NCBI RefSeq assembly: GCF_026339955.1
Contig: NZ_JAPEPW010000006.1
Location: 149,189-213,188, forward strand
Direction: 5' to 3'
Source: Streptomyces sp. NBC_01549
GTDB lineage: Bacteria > Actinomycetota > Actinomycetes > Streptomycetales > Streptomycetaceae
Length of the DNA: 64,000 nt
The notes below the pieces were generated by a model. It was not told the origin of the DNA and ran no database searches. It was given only the letters and a program-made list of their open reading frames with translations. A program made the translations under genes and the position numbers. Below are positions 1-8,580 of the stretch, one piece after another. The first letter of the stretch is position 1, and each line of letters starts with the position of its first letter.

Positions 1-876
1 CAGGTCGGGGTGGTCGATCGCGGGGCCGTGGCCGGTGTCGGCGATGATCTCGGCGCGGGCTCCGGGGACCAGACGTGGTACGCGCTCCAGTTGCCGCTTC
101 GGGTGCACAAGCAGGCTTCGCTTGCCGAGGACGAGGTAGAGCGGCGTGCGGATGCCGCGCAACTCGTCCTCGGTCAGCGGCAGCGGCGCGGGGCGGCGTA
201 TCCGGAAGGCCCGGACACTCGCCTGGATCCACGCGCGCAGCTCAGGAACCACGAGTACCGGCTGCTCCAGCCAGGAGGCGAGACGCGTGCGCAGCGCCTT
301 GGGGGCGAAGGTCGCGAAGAGGCTGACGAAGATCCAGGTGAAGAAGCGCAGGCCCACCTTCTCCAGACCGCCGGGGTCGAGCAGGGTGACCGAGGCGAGC
401 CTGCCGGGCTTGCGGTGTGCCTGGTTGAGCACCAGCCAGCCGCCGTAGGAGGAGCCGACGAGGTGAACCCGGTCGAGGCCGAGGGCGTCGAGCGCCTCGT
501 CGAGCCACTGGGCCGCACGCTCCGGCTGCCACATCGGTTCGCGGTGGACGCTGCGGCCGGGGTCGCCAGGGGTGTCGAGCGCGTACACGGGGCGTTCGGC
601 ACTGAGGCCGGGGGTGTTGGGGTACCACTGCGCGGAGCAGCCTCCGGAACCGTGGATCAGGACGACTGGTGTACGGGAGTCGTCAGCGGGGTCCGCGGGA
701 CCGTACCGGTAGACGTGCGTGGTGCCGAAGCTGGTCTCCACGTCTGTCTCGGAGCGGGCGGGCGCACCCATGGCGTAGAGGACGTCGCAGGCGGCGAAGT
801 ACCGGTCGCGCAAGGTGTCGTTGACGTAGTGACCGATGTCGCGGCGTGGGCTGGTTCGGGTCGTGTGCGCGGACAC
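1..876 (-). CDS. alpha/beta hydrolase, 3' end outside window
   Basis: Reads as a soluble alpha/beta hydrolase of unknown substrate. The GTG start at 876 is fixed by a GGAGGTG ribosome site just upstream. Visible family marks are the oxyanion strand LIHGSGG near residue 75, the nucleophile elbow GSSYGG near residue 135, and the His region DTGHGPAIDHPD at the left window edge. The frame is open to base 1, so only the last residues are missing. It is divergent from the TetR gene at 1004 and shares with it a near-perfect palindromic operator, so that TetR probably controls it. Substrate cannot be inferred. Confidence 0.85.
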   Translation of the reverse strand, partial: MSAHTTRTSPRRDIGHYVNDTLRDRYFAACDVLYAMGAPARSETDVETSFGTTHVYRYGPADPADDSRTPVVLIHGSGGCSAQWYPNTPGLSAERPVYALDTPGDPGRSVHREPMWQPERAAQWLDEALDALGLDRVHLVGSSYGGWLVLNQAHRKPGRLASVTLLDPGGLEKVGLRFFTWIFVSLFATFAPKALRTRLASWLEQPVLVVPELRAWIQASVRAFRIRRPAPLPLTEDELRGIRTPLYLVLGKRSLLVHPKRQLERVPRLVPGARAEIIADTGHGPAIDHPDL

Positions 877-900
877 AGGGCACCTCCGGGGAGACCGACT

Positions 901-926
901 CTTTGTGATACGACCGTATCACAAAG
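901..926. promoter_or_regulatory. palindromic operator between hydrolase and TetR gene
   Basis: Two 12-base arms (CTTTGTGATACG and its complement) are separated by 2 bases. A degraded second copy (GTGATAC..GGTACCAT) follows at about 927-943. Position between two divergent starts and length fit a TetR-dimer operator controlling both genes; the match to this regulator is inferred. Confidence 0.8.
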
Positions 927-1003
927 GTGATACGGCGGTACCATAAAAGAGTCCGGGAAGATCCGGACGGCGAAGTGACCATCGACGGGCGGAGACACGA
1001 CCC

Positions 1004-1630
1004 ATGCCAAAGCTCGTGGACCACGAGGAACGGCGCACCCAGATCGCCGAGGCGCTCATCCGGGTCGCCGGACGGCGCGGGCTGCACGCGGTCGGTATGC
1101 GCGACGTGGCCTCCGAGGCCGGAGTGTCGCTCCGACTCGTGCAGTACTACTTCCAGACCAAGGAGAAACTGCTCTTCTACGGACTGCAGCATCTGACCGG
1201 CCTCTTCACCGCGCGCGTGGGCGCCCGCCTTCGCGCCGCCGGTCAGGACCCGGGCCCGCGCGCGACCATCGAGGCGCTGCTGCTGGCCTCACTCCCGACC
1301 GACGAGGAGAGCCGCACCTTCCACCTGCTCTACAGTTCGTACTCGATCCTGTCCGTGACCGACGAGGCACTCGCCGCCCAACCGTTCATCGACAACCCCG
1401 ACGCCGCCGAGAACGCCCTGACCCGCCTGCTTCGGCAAGCGCAGGAATCCGGTCTGGCCGACCGTGACATCGACGCGCGCACGGAGGCCATCAGCCTCCT
1501 GGCCATGGCGGCGGGCATGGGGACCAGCATCCTCGTGGGCCAGCGGGGGCCGGAGTCGGCCATCGCGGTACTGCGCCATCATCTGGACCGGATCTTCGCG
1601 AATCCCGGGTACTCCCCGCCGCCCGCATGA
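1004..1630 (+). CDS. TetR family transcriptional regulator
   Basis: 208 residues, the usual TetR length. The N-terminal helix-turn-helix covers about residues 10-55: 'IAEALIRVAGRRG', then 'VASEAGVSLRLVQYYFQTKE', the typical recognition helix region. The rest is an all-helical ligand domain resembling TetR_C proteins with 'LLASLPTDEESR'. ATG start at 1004 with GGAG about 12 bases upstream. It is divergent from the hydrolase, with a 26-bp palindrome between the two, so it is probably an autoregulated local repressor. Ligand unknown. Confidence 0.9.
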   Translation: MPKLVDHEERRTQIAEALIRVAGRRGLHAVGMRDVASEAGVSLRLVQYYFQTKEKLLFYGLQHLTGLFTARVGARLRAAGQDPGPRATIEALLLASLPTDEESRTFHLLYSSYSILSVTDEALAAQPFIDNPDAAENALTRLLRQAQESGLADRDIDARTEAISLLAMAAGMGTSILVGQRGPESAIAVLRHHLDRIFANPGYSPPPA

Positions 1631-1800
1631 CCTCGGCCGCCGTCCCCGGCGCACACCGGACGCGCTGCTCTCCGACGCACGTGCTGGTTCACAGGACTGA
1701 CCACCAGGACTGACCGCCAACCGGACTTGACCCTGACGCCGCTGGAGACTCGAGGATCGCGCCGTAAGCGAGACAGTGATTCTTATCGGAGGCGTCCATC

Positions 1801-1935
1801 ATGCGCGGCAAGGGCATCCACTACGACACCGGCACCTTTCCCAACGGAATACGGGGCCGTGTCGGGGGACGACATGTGCATCGGCCTTTCACTGGTCGTC
1901 GAACGGTGGCAGGAGCGCACAGCACGACGCCGCGC
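1801..1935 (+). pseudogene. 5' fragment of a Streptomyces conserved hypothetical gene
   Basis: An ATG at 1801 with a GGAGG site 9 bases upstream begins MRGKGIHYDTGTFPNG. This resembles the N-terminus of a conserved Streptomyces family of unknown function (MRAKGITYDTG...). After about 15 residues the similarity ends and the frame runs into antisense sequence of the amidohydrolase remnant. It looks like a gene start left by a deletion. The match is from memory of the family and is tentative. Confidence 0.35.
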
Positions 1936-1941
1936 CCCGCC

Positions 1942-2821
1942 TCAGTACGGCCCATGGGTCCAGCGGCCGTCCGTCATCGTGGCGTGCACGGGCATCGTGC
2001 GCAGGGTGTCCGTGTCGGCCTTCAGCGGGTCCACGTCCACGACCACCAGGTCGGCGGGGTCCCCGACCCTGATGAGCCGGCGCCCGCGGGCCGCCGCGAC
2101 GAGCGCGTCCGGGACGGACAGGCGCTGCTCCGGGTGCCACGCGGGGCGATCGTCATCGGTACGGCTGACGGCCGACGCGATGGCGAGCCAGGGGTCGAGC
2201 GGCGAGACCGGGGCGTCCGAACCGAACTCCAGACGGGCCCCGGCGGCCAGCAGATCGGCGTAGGCGAAGGCCCGCTCGGTGCGCCCGGCCCAGTGCCGGT
2301 CCGCCACATCACGGTCATCCGTCGCGTGCCGGGGCTGCACCCCCGCCGTGACACCCAACCGCGCGAATCTCGGGAGGTCTTCGGGGCTCAGCAACTGCGC
2401 GTGCTCGATCCGGCCACGGCAGCGCACCGCCTCGAAGGCGTCCAGGGCCACGGTGTTGGCGCGGTCGCCGATGGCGTGCACCGCCGGCTCGATTCCATGC
2501 GCGGCGGCCCGCCGCATGAGCCGCACCAGCCAGGTCCAGCCGGTGCCGGACGCTCGCCCACTCCGCCATGTGTACGTGGGCGTCCCACAGGCCCGGCAGC
2601 AGCACCCGCCCCTCCAGATCGAGGACCCGCTCACCGCCGGACGGTATCGCTCGACCCCCGGCGCCCTCGTCCGCGACGACATGGGTGATGCTGCCGCCCG
2701 CCACACGCAGGCGGACGAGCGGTCCTCCCGCACCGAGCCGTACCCGGTCGAGCGTCAGCGCGGTCGCCGGGGACAGGTCTCCTCCTGGGAGCCTGCGCTG
2801 GGCGCTTACGAAGTCCGCCAT
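1942..2821 (-). pseudogene. amidohydrolase (YtcJ-like), internally deleted and frameshifted
   Basis: The N-terminal part (ATG at 2821, GGAGG upstream) reads MADFVSAQRRLPGG and reaches the metal-site motif AHVHMAEW, then breaks near 2550. The C-terminal part, in another frame, carries HAIGDRANT, GRIEHAQ, FGSDAPVSPLDPW and the usual final beta strands (ADLVVVDVDP), ending at 1942. Family members are about 540 residues; here about 290 codons remain, so most of the metal-binding barrel centre has been lost together with the frame. Not functional as an amidohydrolase. Confidence 0.8.
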
Positions 2822-2968
2822 AAAGCCTCCATCTGCGGCGACACACGGTCTCGACGGGACTGCCATGGATGTGACCACGCCGGAGACGTGCAGACGCGGT
2901 CAGCGAGTCGACGTGATCGCCCCGCCCAGAGGAAGGCTGAGGGCACCCCCAACCGAACATCCATCAAG

Positions 2969-2987
2969 TAAACTTAGCCTTACCTTA
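2969..2987. promoter_or_regulatory. candidate iron box (DmdR/IdeR type)
   Basis: Read on the minus strand, TAAGGTAAGGCTAAGTTTA matches the actinobacterial iron-box consensus TTAGGTTAGGCTAACCTAA at 14 of 19 positions. It lies about 150 bp upstream of the broken amidohydrolase and no siderophore or iron-storage gene is visible beside it. It may be an orphan site left by gene loss. Confidence 0.4.
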
Positions 2988-3203
2988 CCTTGCTGGTCGT
3001 ATCCCGTCGCCTGTCGGTCTCAGCTGACAGTCCCTGCCCCGCGAAGGGCACTTCGCCACCCACACAGTTACCGGACCTGATCAACACCGTCGGTCCTCCG
3101 CTGTCAGCGCATGCTGCCGCCGGCCGTTACGCAGCCGTGTGCCGGCACCACCACGAACCCCACATGATGTGATGCCACGCCGCAGGCTCCAGGATGAGTA
3201 GAG

Positions 3204-3228
3204 AGGCGGCGCCTCGCCGGCGCCGCCT
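3204..3228. terminator. GC-rich hairpin, terminator-like
   Basis: 10-base perfect arms (AGGCGGCGCC / GGCGCCGCCT) with a 5-base loop and a short T-containing tail. It lies between the iron-box region and the SDR gene. No clear gene ends into it, so the parent transcript is uncertain. Confidence 0.45.
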
Positions 3229-3279
3229 TGGTTCGGACAGCACACGCCCGGACAGGTGAACCGTGGAACGAGGTGCCCG

Positions 3280-3978
3280 ATGGAAATCGAAGGATCAGTT
3301 GCGCTGGTGACCGGCGCGAACCGGGGAATCGGCCGGGCATTCACGCACGCTCTGCTGGCACGGGGCGCCGCCAAGGTGTACGCGGGCGTCCGCAGCCCCG
3401 ACGACTTCGAAGCGCCCGGACTGGAACCACTGCGCCTGGACGTCACCGACCCGGACCAGATCGCGGCCGCGGCGATGACGGCGTCCGACGCGACCATCGT
3501 GATCAACAATGCCGGCATCCAGGCCGGGCCGGACCTCCTGGAGGGCTCTTTGGAGGGCGCGCGGAAAGAGCTGGAGGTGAACTATCTGGGCACCTGGGCG
3601 GTCTCGCGCGCTTTCGCGCCCGTCCTCGCCGCCAACGGTGGCGGAGCCCTGGTGAACATGCTCTCGGTGGCCTCGTGGCGGGCGAACAACCGGTTCCCCG
3701 GTTACGCGGCGTCGAAGGCCGCCCAATGGTCGATCACCAACGCGCTGCGCGTGGGACTGCGTGAGCAGGGGACGATGGTCATCGGTGTGCACGTGGGCTA
3801 TGTGGACACCGACGCCACCGTCGAAGTCGACGCTCCGAAGGTGGAGGCTGCGGAAGTCGCGGCACAGACCATGGACGCGATCAGCCGCGACGAGTTGGAG
3901 GTGCTCGTGGACGAAACCGCCCGAAGGGTACGCGCCGCACTGTCCGGCCCCCTGGAACTCCTTTACCCGACCGCGTGA
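3280..3978 (+). CDS. SDR family oxidoreductase
   Basis: 232-residue short-chain dehydrogenase. The nucleotide motif TGANRGIG is at residues 11-18, NNAG near residue 75, catalytic Ser in 'VNMLSVASW', and the YAASK Tyr/Lys pair near residue 147. It lacks the long C-terminal substrate loop of some SDRs, and 'VGYVDTDAT' occupies the PG motif region. Start ATG 3280 is chosen because GAGGTG lies 7 bases upstream. Monocistronic as far as can be seen. Substrate unknown. Confidence 0.88.
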   Translation: MEIEGSVALVTGANRGIGRAFTHALLARGAAKVYAGVRSPDDFEAPGLEPLRLDVTDPDQIAAAAMTASDATIVINNAGIQAGPDLLEGSLEGARKELEVNYLGTWAVSRAFAPVLAANGGGALVNMLSVASWRANNRFPGYAASKAAQWSITNALRVGLREQGTMVIGVHVGYVDTDATVEVDAPKVEAAEVAAQTMDAISRDELEVLVDETARRVRAALSGPLELLYPTA

Positions 3979-4279
3979 ACGAGACGGAAGACGGCTCGGG
4001 ACCGGCGAGACCTGAGGTACCCGGAGCGGAGCAGCGGTGAGGGCAGGATGATGCCCACGAACACGGACTTGGATGTCGTCGTCCTGAGCGCTCGACTCGC
4101 CGAGACAGCCGCTCTTGGCCTCGGGCGAGGGCGCGCATGGCAGGTGCGCATTCCCGCCCGTTGCAGCACGCTGGCGTTCGCGTCCCAGGTGCACAATCTG
4201 GCGCTCGTCCACGTCGTCCATGTCGTCCACGGCGACCGCGGTGCCGCCGAACCGCACAAGCGATTCGCCGACGTCCCGG
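3979..4279. other. gap with no convincing gene
   Basis: Open frames exist on both strands but show no family motif. Short CGTCGTCCA-type repeats near 4208-4235 give a D/E-rich run on the minus strand. Probably decayed sequence beside the MFS remnant. Confidence 0.4.
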
Positions 4280-4463
4280 TCAGGGCATAGGGCGGTGGTC
4301 CGTGGTGTCGGACTCTGACCGACCCGATCGACGCGCGGCAACCGACATCACGACGAGGCCGATCAGGACGAGGCCGGCGCCGACGTACAGCGGAGCCGTA
4401 TAGCCGAGGCCGACGCTGATGGCGAGGCCGCCGAGCCAGGCGCCCAGGGCGTTGCCGATTTGG
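4280..4463 (-). pseudogene. C-terminal fragment of an MFS transporter
   Basis: The minus strand encodes 'IGNALGAWLGGLAIS' followed by one hydrophobic helix 'LYVGAGLVLIGLVVMSVAA', a short polar tail and a stop at 4280. This is the last transmembrane helix pair of DHA1-type drug exporters. Everything N-terminal is gone: at 4463 the sequence meets a TetR fragment in the opposite direction. The junction suggests an old MFS/TetR divergent pair whose facing ends were fused by a deletion. Confidence 0.7.
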
Positions 4464-4465
4464 AG

Positions 4466-4690
4466 GCGGACACGTTGGCGCTGGCGGCGAGCGGCACCCT
4501 CGCGCTCGGAGTACCCGACACCGCCCAGTGCACCGCCGTGTCCGCGCTACTGAACTACATCCTCGGAGTGGGCGGACAGAACACCGCCAACGCCCGCGCA
4601 CACCGGCCGGACACGAACCGGACCGAGTTCCTCAACACCGTCTCGGCCGCATGGGCGAACCTCGATCCCGACGACCGAACAGAGTGCCAA
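4466..4690 (+). pseudogene. C-terminal fragment of a TetR regulator
   Basis: The plus strand reads 'ALLNYILGVGGQNTANARA', then 'FLNTVSAAWANLDPDDRTE', which matches the ligand-domain end of TetR_C_1-type regulators. No DNA-binding domain remains. The frame then runs on without similarity to 4813, overlapping the methyltransferase end. With the adjacent MFS fragment this is the remains of a regulator/exporter pair. Confidence 0.6.
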
Positions 4691-4788
4691 CCGACCCGGC
4701 GCCGTCGTAGCCGGTGGATTCCACTGACAAAGCCACACGGGACAAGACAGACCGGAGACGTGGCGTCCATCCCGGGGCCATGGCGGAG

Positions 4789-5532
4789 CTACTGCCCTGG
4801 CGGGATTCGGTAGACGGAGACGTGAGAACGCGACTCGGCGGTGAATGCGGCGCCGTCCCAGTCCGCGTGCCTGGTCTCCAGGTCGAATCCGGCCAGCTGG
4901 GCCATGAGGTCGAGTTCGGCCGGCCAGATGTACCGATGCGGGCTGCGGAACAACCGCGCCTGCTCGCTCTCATCGAAGCGGAAGTGGTGCGACACCACGT
5001 GCTGGCGCAGAACGTCGTAGGTGTCCAAACCGATGTAGCCGGGTTCGGACTCCCAGACGGTTGCCGTTCGGCCCGGCGGGAGCTGGCGCAACTCGGGTAC
5101 CCATAGCTCGATCACGAACCGACCACCAGGCACGAGGTGGCGGGCAGCGTTGCGGAAGCACTGGACCTGCTCGTCCTGGGTGAGCAGGTTGGAGATCGTG
5201 TTGTAGACGAGGTAGACAAGGGTGTACTTGCCGGGGGCGACGGTGGTCGCCATGTCACCGATGATCACCGGGATCGCTGCTTCATCTGCCTTGGTTCGCA
5301 GTTGCTCCACCATCGGGAGCGACAGCTCGATGCCGGTGACAGAGACTCCTCGCCCGGCGAGCGGGACGGCTACCCGGCCGGTCCCGACAGCGAACTCAAG
5401 CGCTGCTCCGTCCCCTGCGAGCCGGGCGAGACGGTCCACGGTCGGTTCCAATACCTCGGGTGCGAACATGCCTGAGCCGGGCGTGTCATAGCGCCGGGCG
5501 GCATCGGCGTCCCAGATCTTCTCCTGCTGCAT
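4789..5532 (-). CDS. class I SAM-dependent methyltransferase
   Basis: 247 residues from ATG 5532. SAM-binding motif I is seen as LEFAVGTGRVAVPLA near residue 42, followed by 'VTGIELSLPMVEQLRTKA' (acidic residue after strand 2) and 'VIIGDMATT'. 'LVYLVYNTISNL' is the motif IV region. This pattern matches small-molecule methyltransferases of the Methyltransf_25 type. There is no strong ribosome site, but upstream frame extensions lack similarity. Methyl acceptor unknown. Confidence 0.85.
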   Translation of the reverse strand: MQQEKIWDADAARRYDTPGSGMFAPEVLEPTVDRLARLAGDGAALEFAVGTGRVAVPLAGRGVSVTGIELSLPMVEQLRTKADEAAIPVIIGDMATTVAPGKYTLVYLVYNTISNLLTQDEQVQCFRNAARHLVPGGRFVIELWVPELRQLPPGRTATVWESEPGYIGLDTYDVLRQHVVSHHFRFDESEQARLFRSPHRYIWPAELDLMAQLAGFDLETRHADWDGAAFTAESRSHVSVYRIPPGQ

Positions 5533-5633
5533 TCCGTCAACGCTCGCCGCCGGCCTACGCGATGTCCAGCGAATTTGTACGCGGCCATGAGGGCGTCTCC
5601 GCGTCGGTTGGCGGCCTGCGGCAAGATGGAGCC

Positions 5634-6167
5634 GTGCCAACCGAATCAGACAAGATTGAGCTGCGCGAACACGAACTTCGTGAGATCGCGGGCTACGCGG
5701 CTGATTGCGCGCGCAGGGCGTTGTCGATTTTCGAACAGAGTCTTCCCACTGACACCCGCCCGCGCGACGCCATCGACGCAGCGGACGCCTTCGCTGGTGG
5801 CGGCCGGCGCACGGGCGCTCTGCGGCAGAGCGCGTGGGCGGCGTACAGAGCGGCACAAGAGGCCGCTACACCCGCTGCGGTCGACGCGGCACAAGCGGCG
5901 AGCCATGCGGCCGCCGCCGCGTACCTTCATCCCAGGGCCAGCGCTCATCAGGTGAAACACATTCTCGGTGCGGCAGCGCATGCGGCACGAGCAGAGGAGC
6001 TGGCAGCCGTGGAAGACCGGAGTGTCACTGCGGGGACCCTTGCATGGGCGCGTCAGCACGCGCCGAAAGCGGTCACCGCGGTGCTCGGACGTCTGCCCGC
6101 CACACCTCCCGGAGGCGGGCGTGTGGGCGAGTTCATTCGCGATCTCGACGCCGCTCTCCGCGCCTGA
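5634..6167 (+). CDS. putative immunity protein (Imm5-like)
   Basis: 177 residues, alanine-rich and helical. It matches the actinobacterial 'putative immunity protein' family: 'RPRDAIDAADAFAGGGRRTG', 'AAYRAAQEAA', 'AYLHPRASAHQVKHILG' and 'AAHAARAEELA' are family hallmarks. Members are thought to neutralise polymorphic toxins. No toxin gene is visible nearby, so here it is a lone immunity gene. GTG 5634 with GGAG just upstream is chosen; ATG starts further upstream have no similarity. Cytoplasmic, no signal peptide. Confidence 0.7.
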   Translation: MPTESDKIELREHELREIAGYAADCARRALSIFEQSLPTDTRPRDAIDAADAFAGGGRRTGALRQSAWAAYRAAQEAATPAAVDAAQAASHAAAAAYLHPRASAHQVKHILGAAAHAARAEELAAVEDRSVTAGTLAWARQHAPKAVTAVLGRLPATPPGGGRVGEFIRDLDAALRA

Positions 6168-6224
6168 GGGCGATCAGTGCGTGCGCGTCCAGGTGCGCGC
6201 ACGCAGGGGTTCGGGCCCGTCCCG

Positions 6225-6500
6225 GGCGCGAGGACCGAACGTGGAATGTCGACGGCGTCGATCTCCGCGAAGTCGAGCGCCGCAACCACCCTGTCCGGCG
6301 CCAACTCCCGTACGCGATGGGCGAGTCCGGGCCCGTACGCCACCGGCTCGGCGCCCAGGCTCCGTAAGGAGGCATGGGTTGTGCTCGTCGGCCGGGCGGA
6401 ATTGGTCCATGTCGAAGCCCATGCTCTCGTCGACCCCGGCCACGTCCCAGCCCGGGAGAAGCGGGAATCCGACCTCCATGAGGGAGTCGAGGGCTAGACG
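6225..6500 (-). pseudogene. remnant of a zinc/MDR alcohol dehydrogenase-like gene
   Basis: Two pieces in different frames: 'LDSLMEVGFPLLPGWDVAG', the N-terminal GroES-like domain of NADP-dependent quinone-type oxidoreductases, and 'RVRELAPDRVVAALDFA' from the Rossmann half. Everything between and the C-terminus is missing. It abuts the 3' end of the LysR gene. Confidence 0.6.
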
Positions 6501-7393
6501 GTGCTGCTCGTGCTCAGGACCGTGGCGCGGAACGATGTCACCAGGGGCCGCAGGTCCACCCGGTGCCATGCGGCCCACAGTTGGATGCAGGTGTCGTGCC
6601 AAGGAAGCTCACGCACCGCGACATCCTCAGTGGTGGCGCGCACCATGCTCTTCTGCACGAGTGCGAGTCCGAGCCCGGAGGCGACCAGGCCGAGCGCGGT
6701 CAGCGGCTCGGCGGCGTCGAGGCGGATGTCGGGCGTGAAGCCGGCTGCTGTACAGGTGGCGACGAATGTGTCCCGCCAGGCCGGGTCCTGGGCATTCTCG
6801 ACTGCGATCCACGGCTGACCGTCGAGGTCCGCGGGAGTCACTTTTTCCTGGTTGACGAGTGGATGCCCTGCGGGCAGAGCGAGGAGCAGCGGGTCCTCGA
6901 GCAGGGGCGCGGCGAGCAGGTCAGGGTCATCCGCGGTCGGAGGTTCATGGACGAGCGCGATGTCGAGGCTGCGCTGCCGCAGGCCTTCGAACTGCTCGGT
7001 GGGCGGAAGGTTGTACAGAGCGATGTGTATGCCTGGGCGTTCGTTGTGCAGAGCGCGTAGTGCGCCGGGCAGGATGCCGGTGTGCATGGCGTCTGAGACA
7101 TAGCCGATGCACAGGCCGCCCTCTTCTCCGCGGCCCAGCCGACGGCCCAGGTTCTCCAGACGATCCGCATGCCGCAGTAGCGCGCGCGCTTCGGCCAGGA
7201 AGACCTGGCCGTCCCGGGTGAGCCGGATTCTTTGCTGGCCGCGTTCGAACAGGGTGAGGCCCAGGTTCTGCTCGAGTTGCGCGATCTGCCGGCTGAGCGG
7301 TGACTGGGAGATGTGCAGCCGCTCGGCGGCCTGGCCGACGTGTTCAGTCTCGGCGACGGCGACGAAGTAGCGGAGTTGCCGCAGGTCAAGCAT
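6494..7393 (-). CDS. LysR family transcriptional regulator
   Basis: 299 residues. N-terminal winged HTH: 'LRQLRYFVAVAETEHVGQAA', then 'LHISQSPLSRQIAQLE' with 'LGLTLFER', the classic LysR signature. The remainder is the periplasmic-binding-protein-like effector domain. Divergent from the aldo/keto reductase at 7541, and the 147-bp gap holds an inverted repeat (7419-7437), so it probably controls that gene and the following SRPBCC gene. Effector unknown. Confidence 0.93.
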   Translation of the reverse strand: MLDLRQLRYFVAVAETEHVGQAAERLHISQSPLSRQIAQLEQNLGLTLFERGQQRIRLTRDGQVFLAEARALLRHADRLENLGRRLGRGEEGGLCIGYVSDAMHTGILPGALRALHNERPGIHIALYNLPPTEQFEGLRQRSLDIALVHEPPTADDPDLLAAPLLEDPLLLALPAGHPLVNQEKVTPADLDGQPWIAVENAQDPAWRDTFVATCTAAGFTPDIRLDAAEPLTALGLVASGLGLALVQKSMVRATTEDVAVRELPWHDTCIQLWAAWHRVDLRPLVTSFRATVLSTSSTV

Positions 7394-7418
7394 GTTAGAC
7401 CTCTAAGGACTCAAGTGT

Positions 7419-7437
7419 GTCCAAGTAAGTCTTGGAC
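7419..7437. promoter_or_regulatory. inverted repeat, candidate LysR binding site
   Basis: GTCCAAG-TAAGT-CTTGGAC: perfect 7-base arms with a 5-base centre. CTCAAGT is repeated directly on both sides (about 7410 and 7441). Position between divergent LysR and reductase genes fits a LysR recognition site. Confidence 0.65.
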
Positions 7438-7540
7438 AGTCTCAAGTCTAGATCCTAGCCTCAAACGTGTCAGACCGACGGACTGCGCAAACTGCATCAA
7501 AAGAACATCCGTCACATCTCGTACAGCAAGGATCTACACC

Positions 7541-8551
7541 ATGACCATCAAGTCCTTCCTGCCCGGCGACCTGGGCTTCGGCGCCGCACCGCTGGGGAAC
7601 ATGTTCCGGGCCATACCCGACGAGGAGGCCGCGGCCACCGTGGACGCCGCCTGGGACAACGGCATCCGCTACTTCGACACCGCACCCTTCTACGGCGCGG
7701 GTCTTTCCGAGATCCGGCTCGGTGAAGCGCTGGCCGGCCGCCCCCGCGACGAATTCGTCCTGAGCACGAAGGTCGGCCGCGTCATCCTCGACGAGATCGA
7801 GGACCCCTCCGCCCGTGACCTGGGCGAGAAGGGCGGACTGTTCGAACACGGACGCCCCAACAAGATGGTCAACGACTACTCGGCCGACGCCACGCTGCGC
7901 TCCATCGAGGACAGCCTCAAGCGACTGAAGACGGACCGCCTCGACATCGTGTGGGTGCACGACGTCGCGCAGGACTTCTACGGTGACGAGTGGCTCGCCG
8001 CATACGAAACATCCCGTACCGGGGCATTCCGGGTGCTGCAGAAGCTGCGCGACGACGGCGTGATCAGGGCCTGGGGCCTTGGGGTCAACCGGGTCGAGCC
8101 CCTGGAGCTTACGCTGGACCTCGACGAGCCGAAGCCGGACGCGTTCCTCCTGGCCGGCCGCTACACACTGCTCGACCACGAGCGCGCCCTGCAGCGGCTG
8201 CTGCCGGCCGCGAAGGCCCAGAACGTCGACATCGTCGTCGGCGGACCGTACAGCTCCGGCGTACTGGCCGGCGGGCAGCACTTCGAATACCAGAAGGCCC
8301 CTGCCCCGGTGATCGCCAAGGTGGAGCGCATCAAGGCACTCGCAGGGCAGCACGGCGTCGGCATCAAGGCGGCGGCGCTGCAGTTCTCCCTCGCCCACCC
8401 CGCGGTCGCCGCGGCCATCCCCGGTGCCTCCCGGCCGAGCCGCATCGTAGAGGACGTCGCCGCACTCGGCGAGAAGGTCCCGGCGGCCTTCTGGACGGCG
8501 CTGCGCACGGAGGGACTGATCGCTCAGGACGCCCCCGTACCCAGCGCCTGA
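7541..8551 (+). CDS. aldo/keto reductase
   Basis: 336 residues, NADPH-dependent AKR of the D-threo-aldose/pyridoxal dehydrogenase-like group. Visible are 'LGFGAAPLGNMF' at the N-terminus, catalytic 'RYFDTAPFYGAGLSE' (Asp and Tyr), 'LSTKVGR' (Lys), 'RLDIVWVHD' (His), and the cofactor-phosphate loop 'IPGASRPSRIVED' near the end. ATG 7541 has AAGGA upstream; the longer upstream frame has no similarity. Followed after 29 bp by an SRPBCC gene, so probably co-transcribed and under the divergent LysR. Physiological substrate not evident. Confidence 0.92.
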   Translation: MTIKSFLPGDLGFGAAPLGNMFRAIPDEEAAATVDAAWDNGIRYFDTAPFYGAGLSEIRLGEALAGRPRDEFVLSTKVGRVILDEIEDPSARDLGEKGGLFEHGRPNKMVNDYSADATLRSIEDSLKRLKTDRLDIVWVHDVAQDFYGDEWLAAYETSRTGAFRVLQKLRDDGVIRAWGLGVNRVEPLELTLDLDEPKPDAFLLAGRYTLLDHERALQRLLPAAKAQNVDIVVGGPYSSGVLAGGQHFEYQKAPAPVIAKVERIKALAGQHGVGIKAAALQFSLAHPAVAAAIPGASRPSRIVEDVAALGEKVPAAFWTALRTEGLIAQDAPVPSA

Positions 8552-8580
8552 CCTCTACCTCACCTGTTCAGGAGACGACC

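Larger units (their letters stand above)
2822..3279. other. intergenic region, no gene seen
   Basis: Holds the candidate iron box and one hairpin at 3204-3228 (see separate entries). Short open frames here have no family resemblance. Confidence 0.5.
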
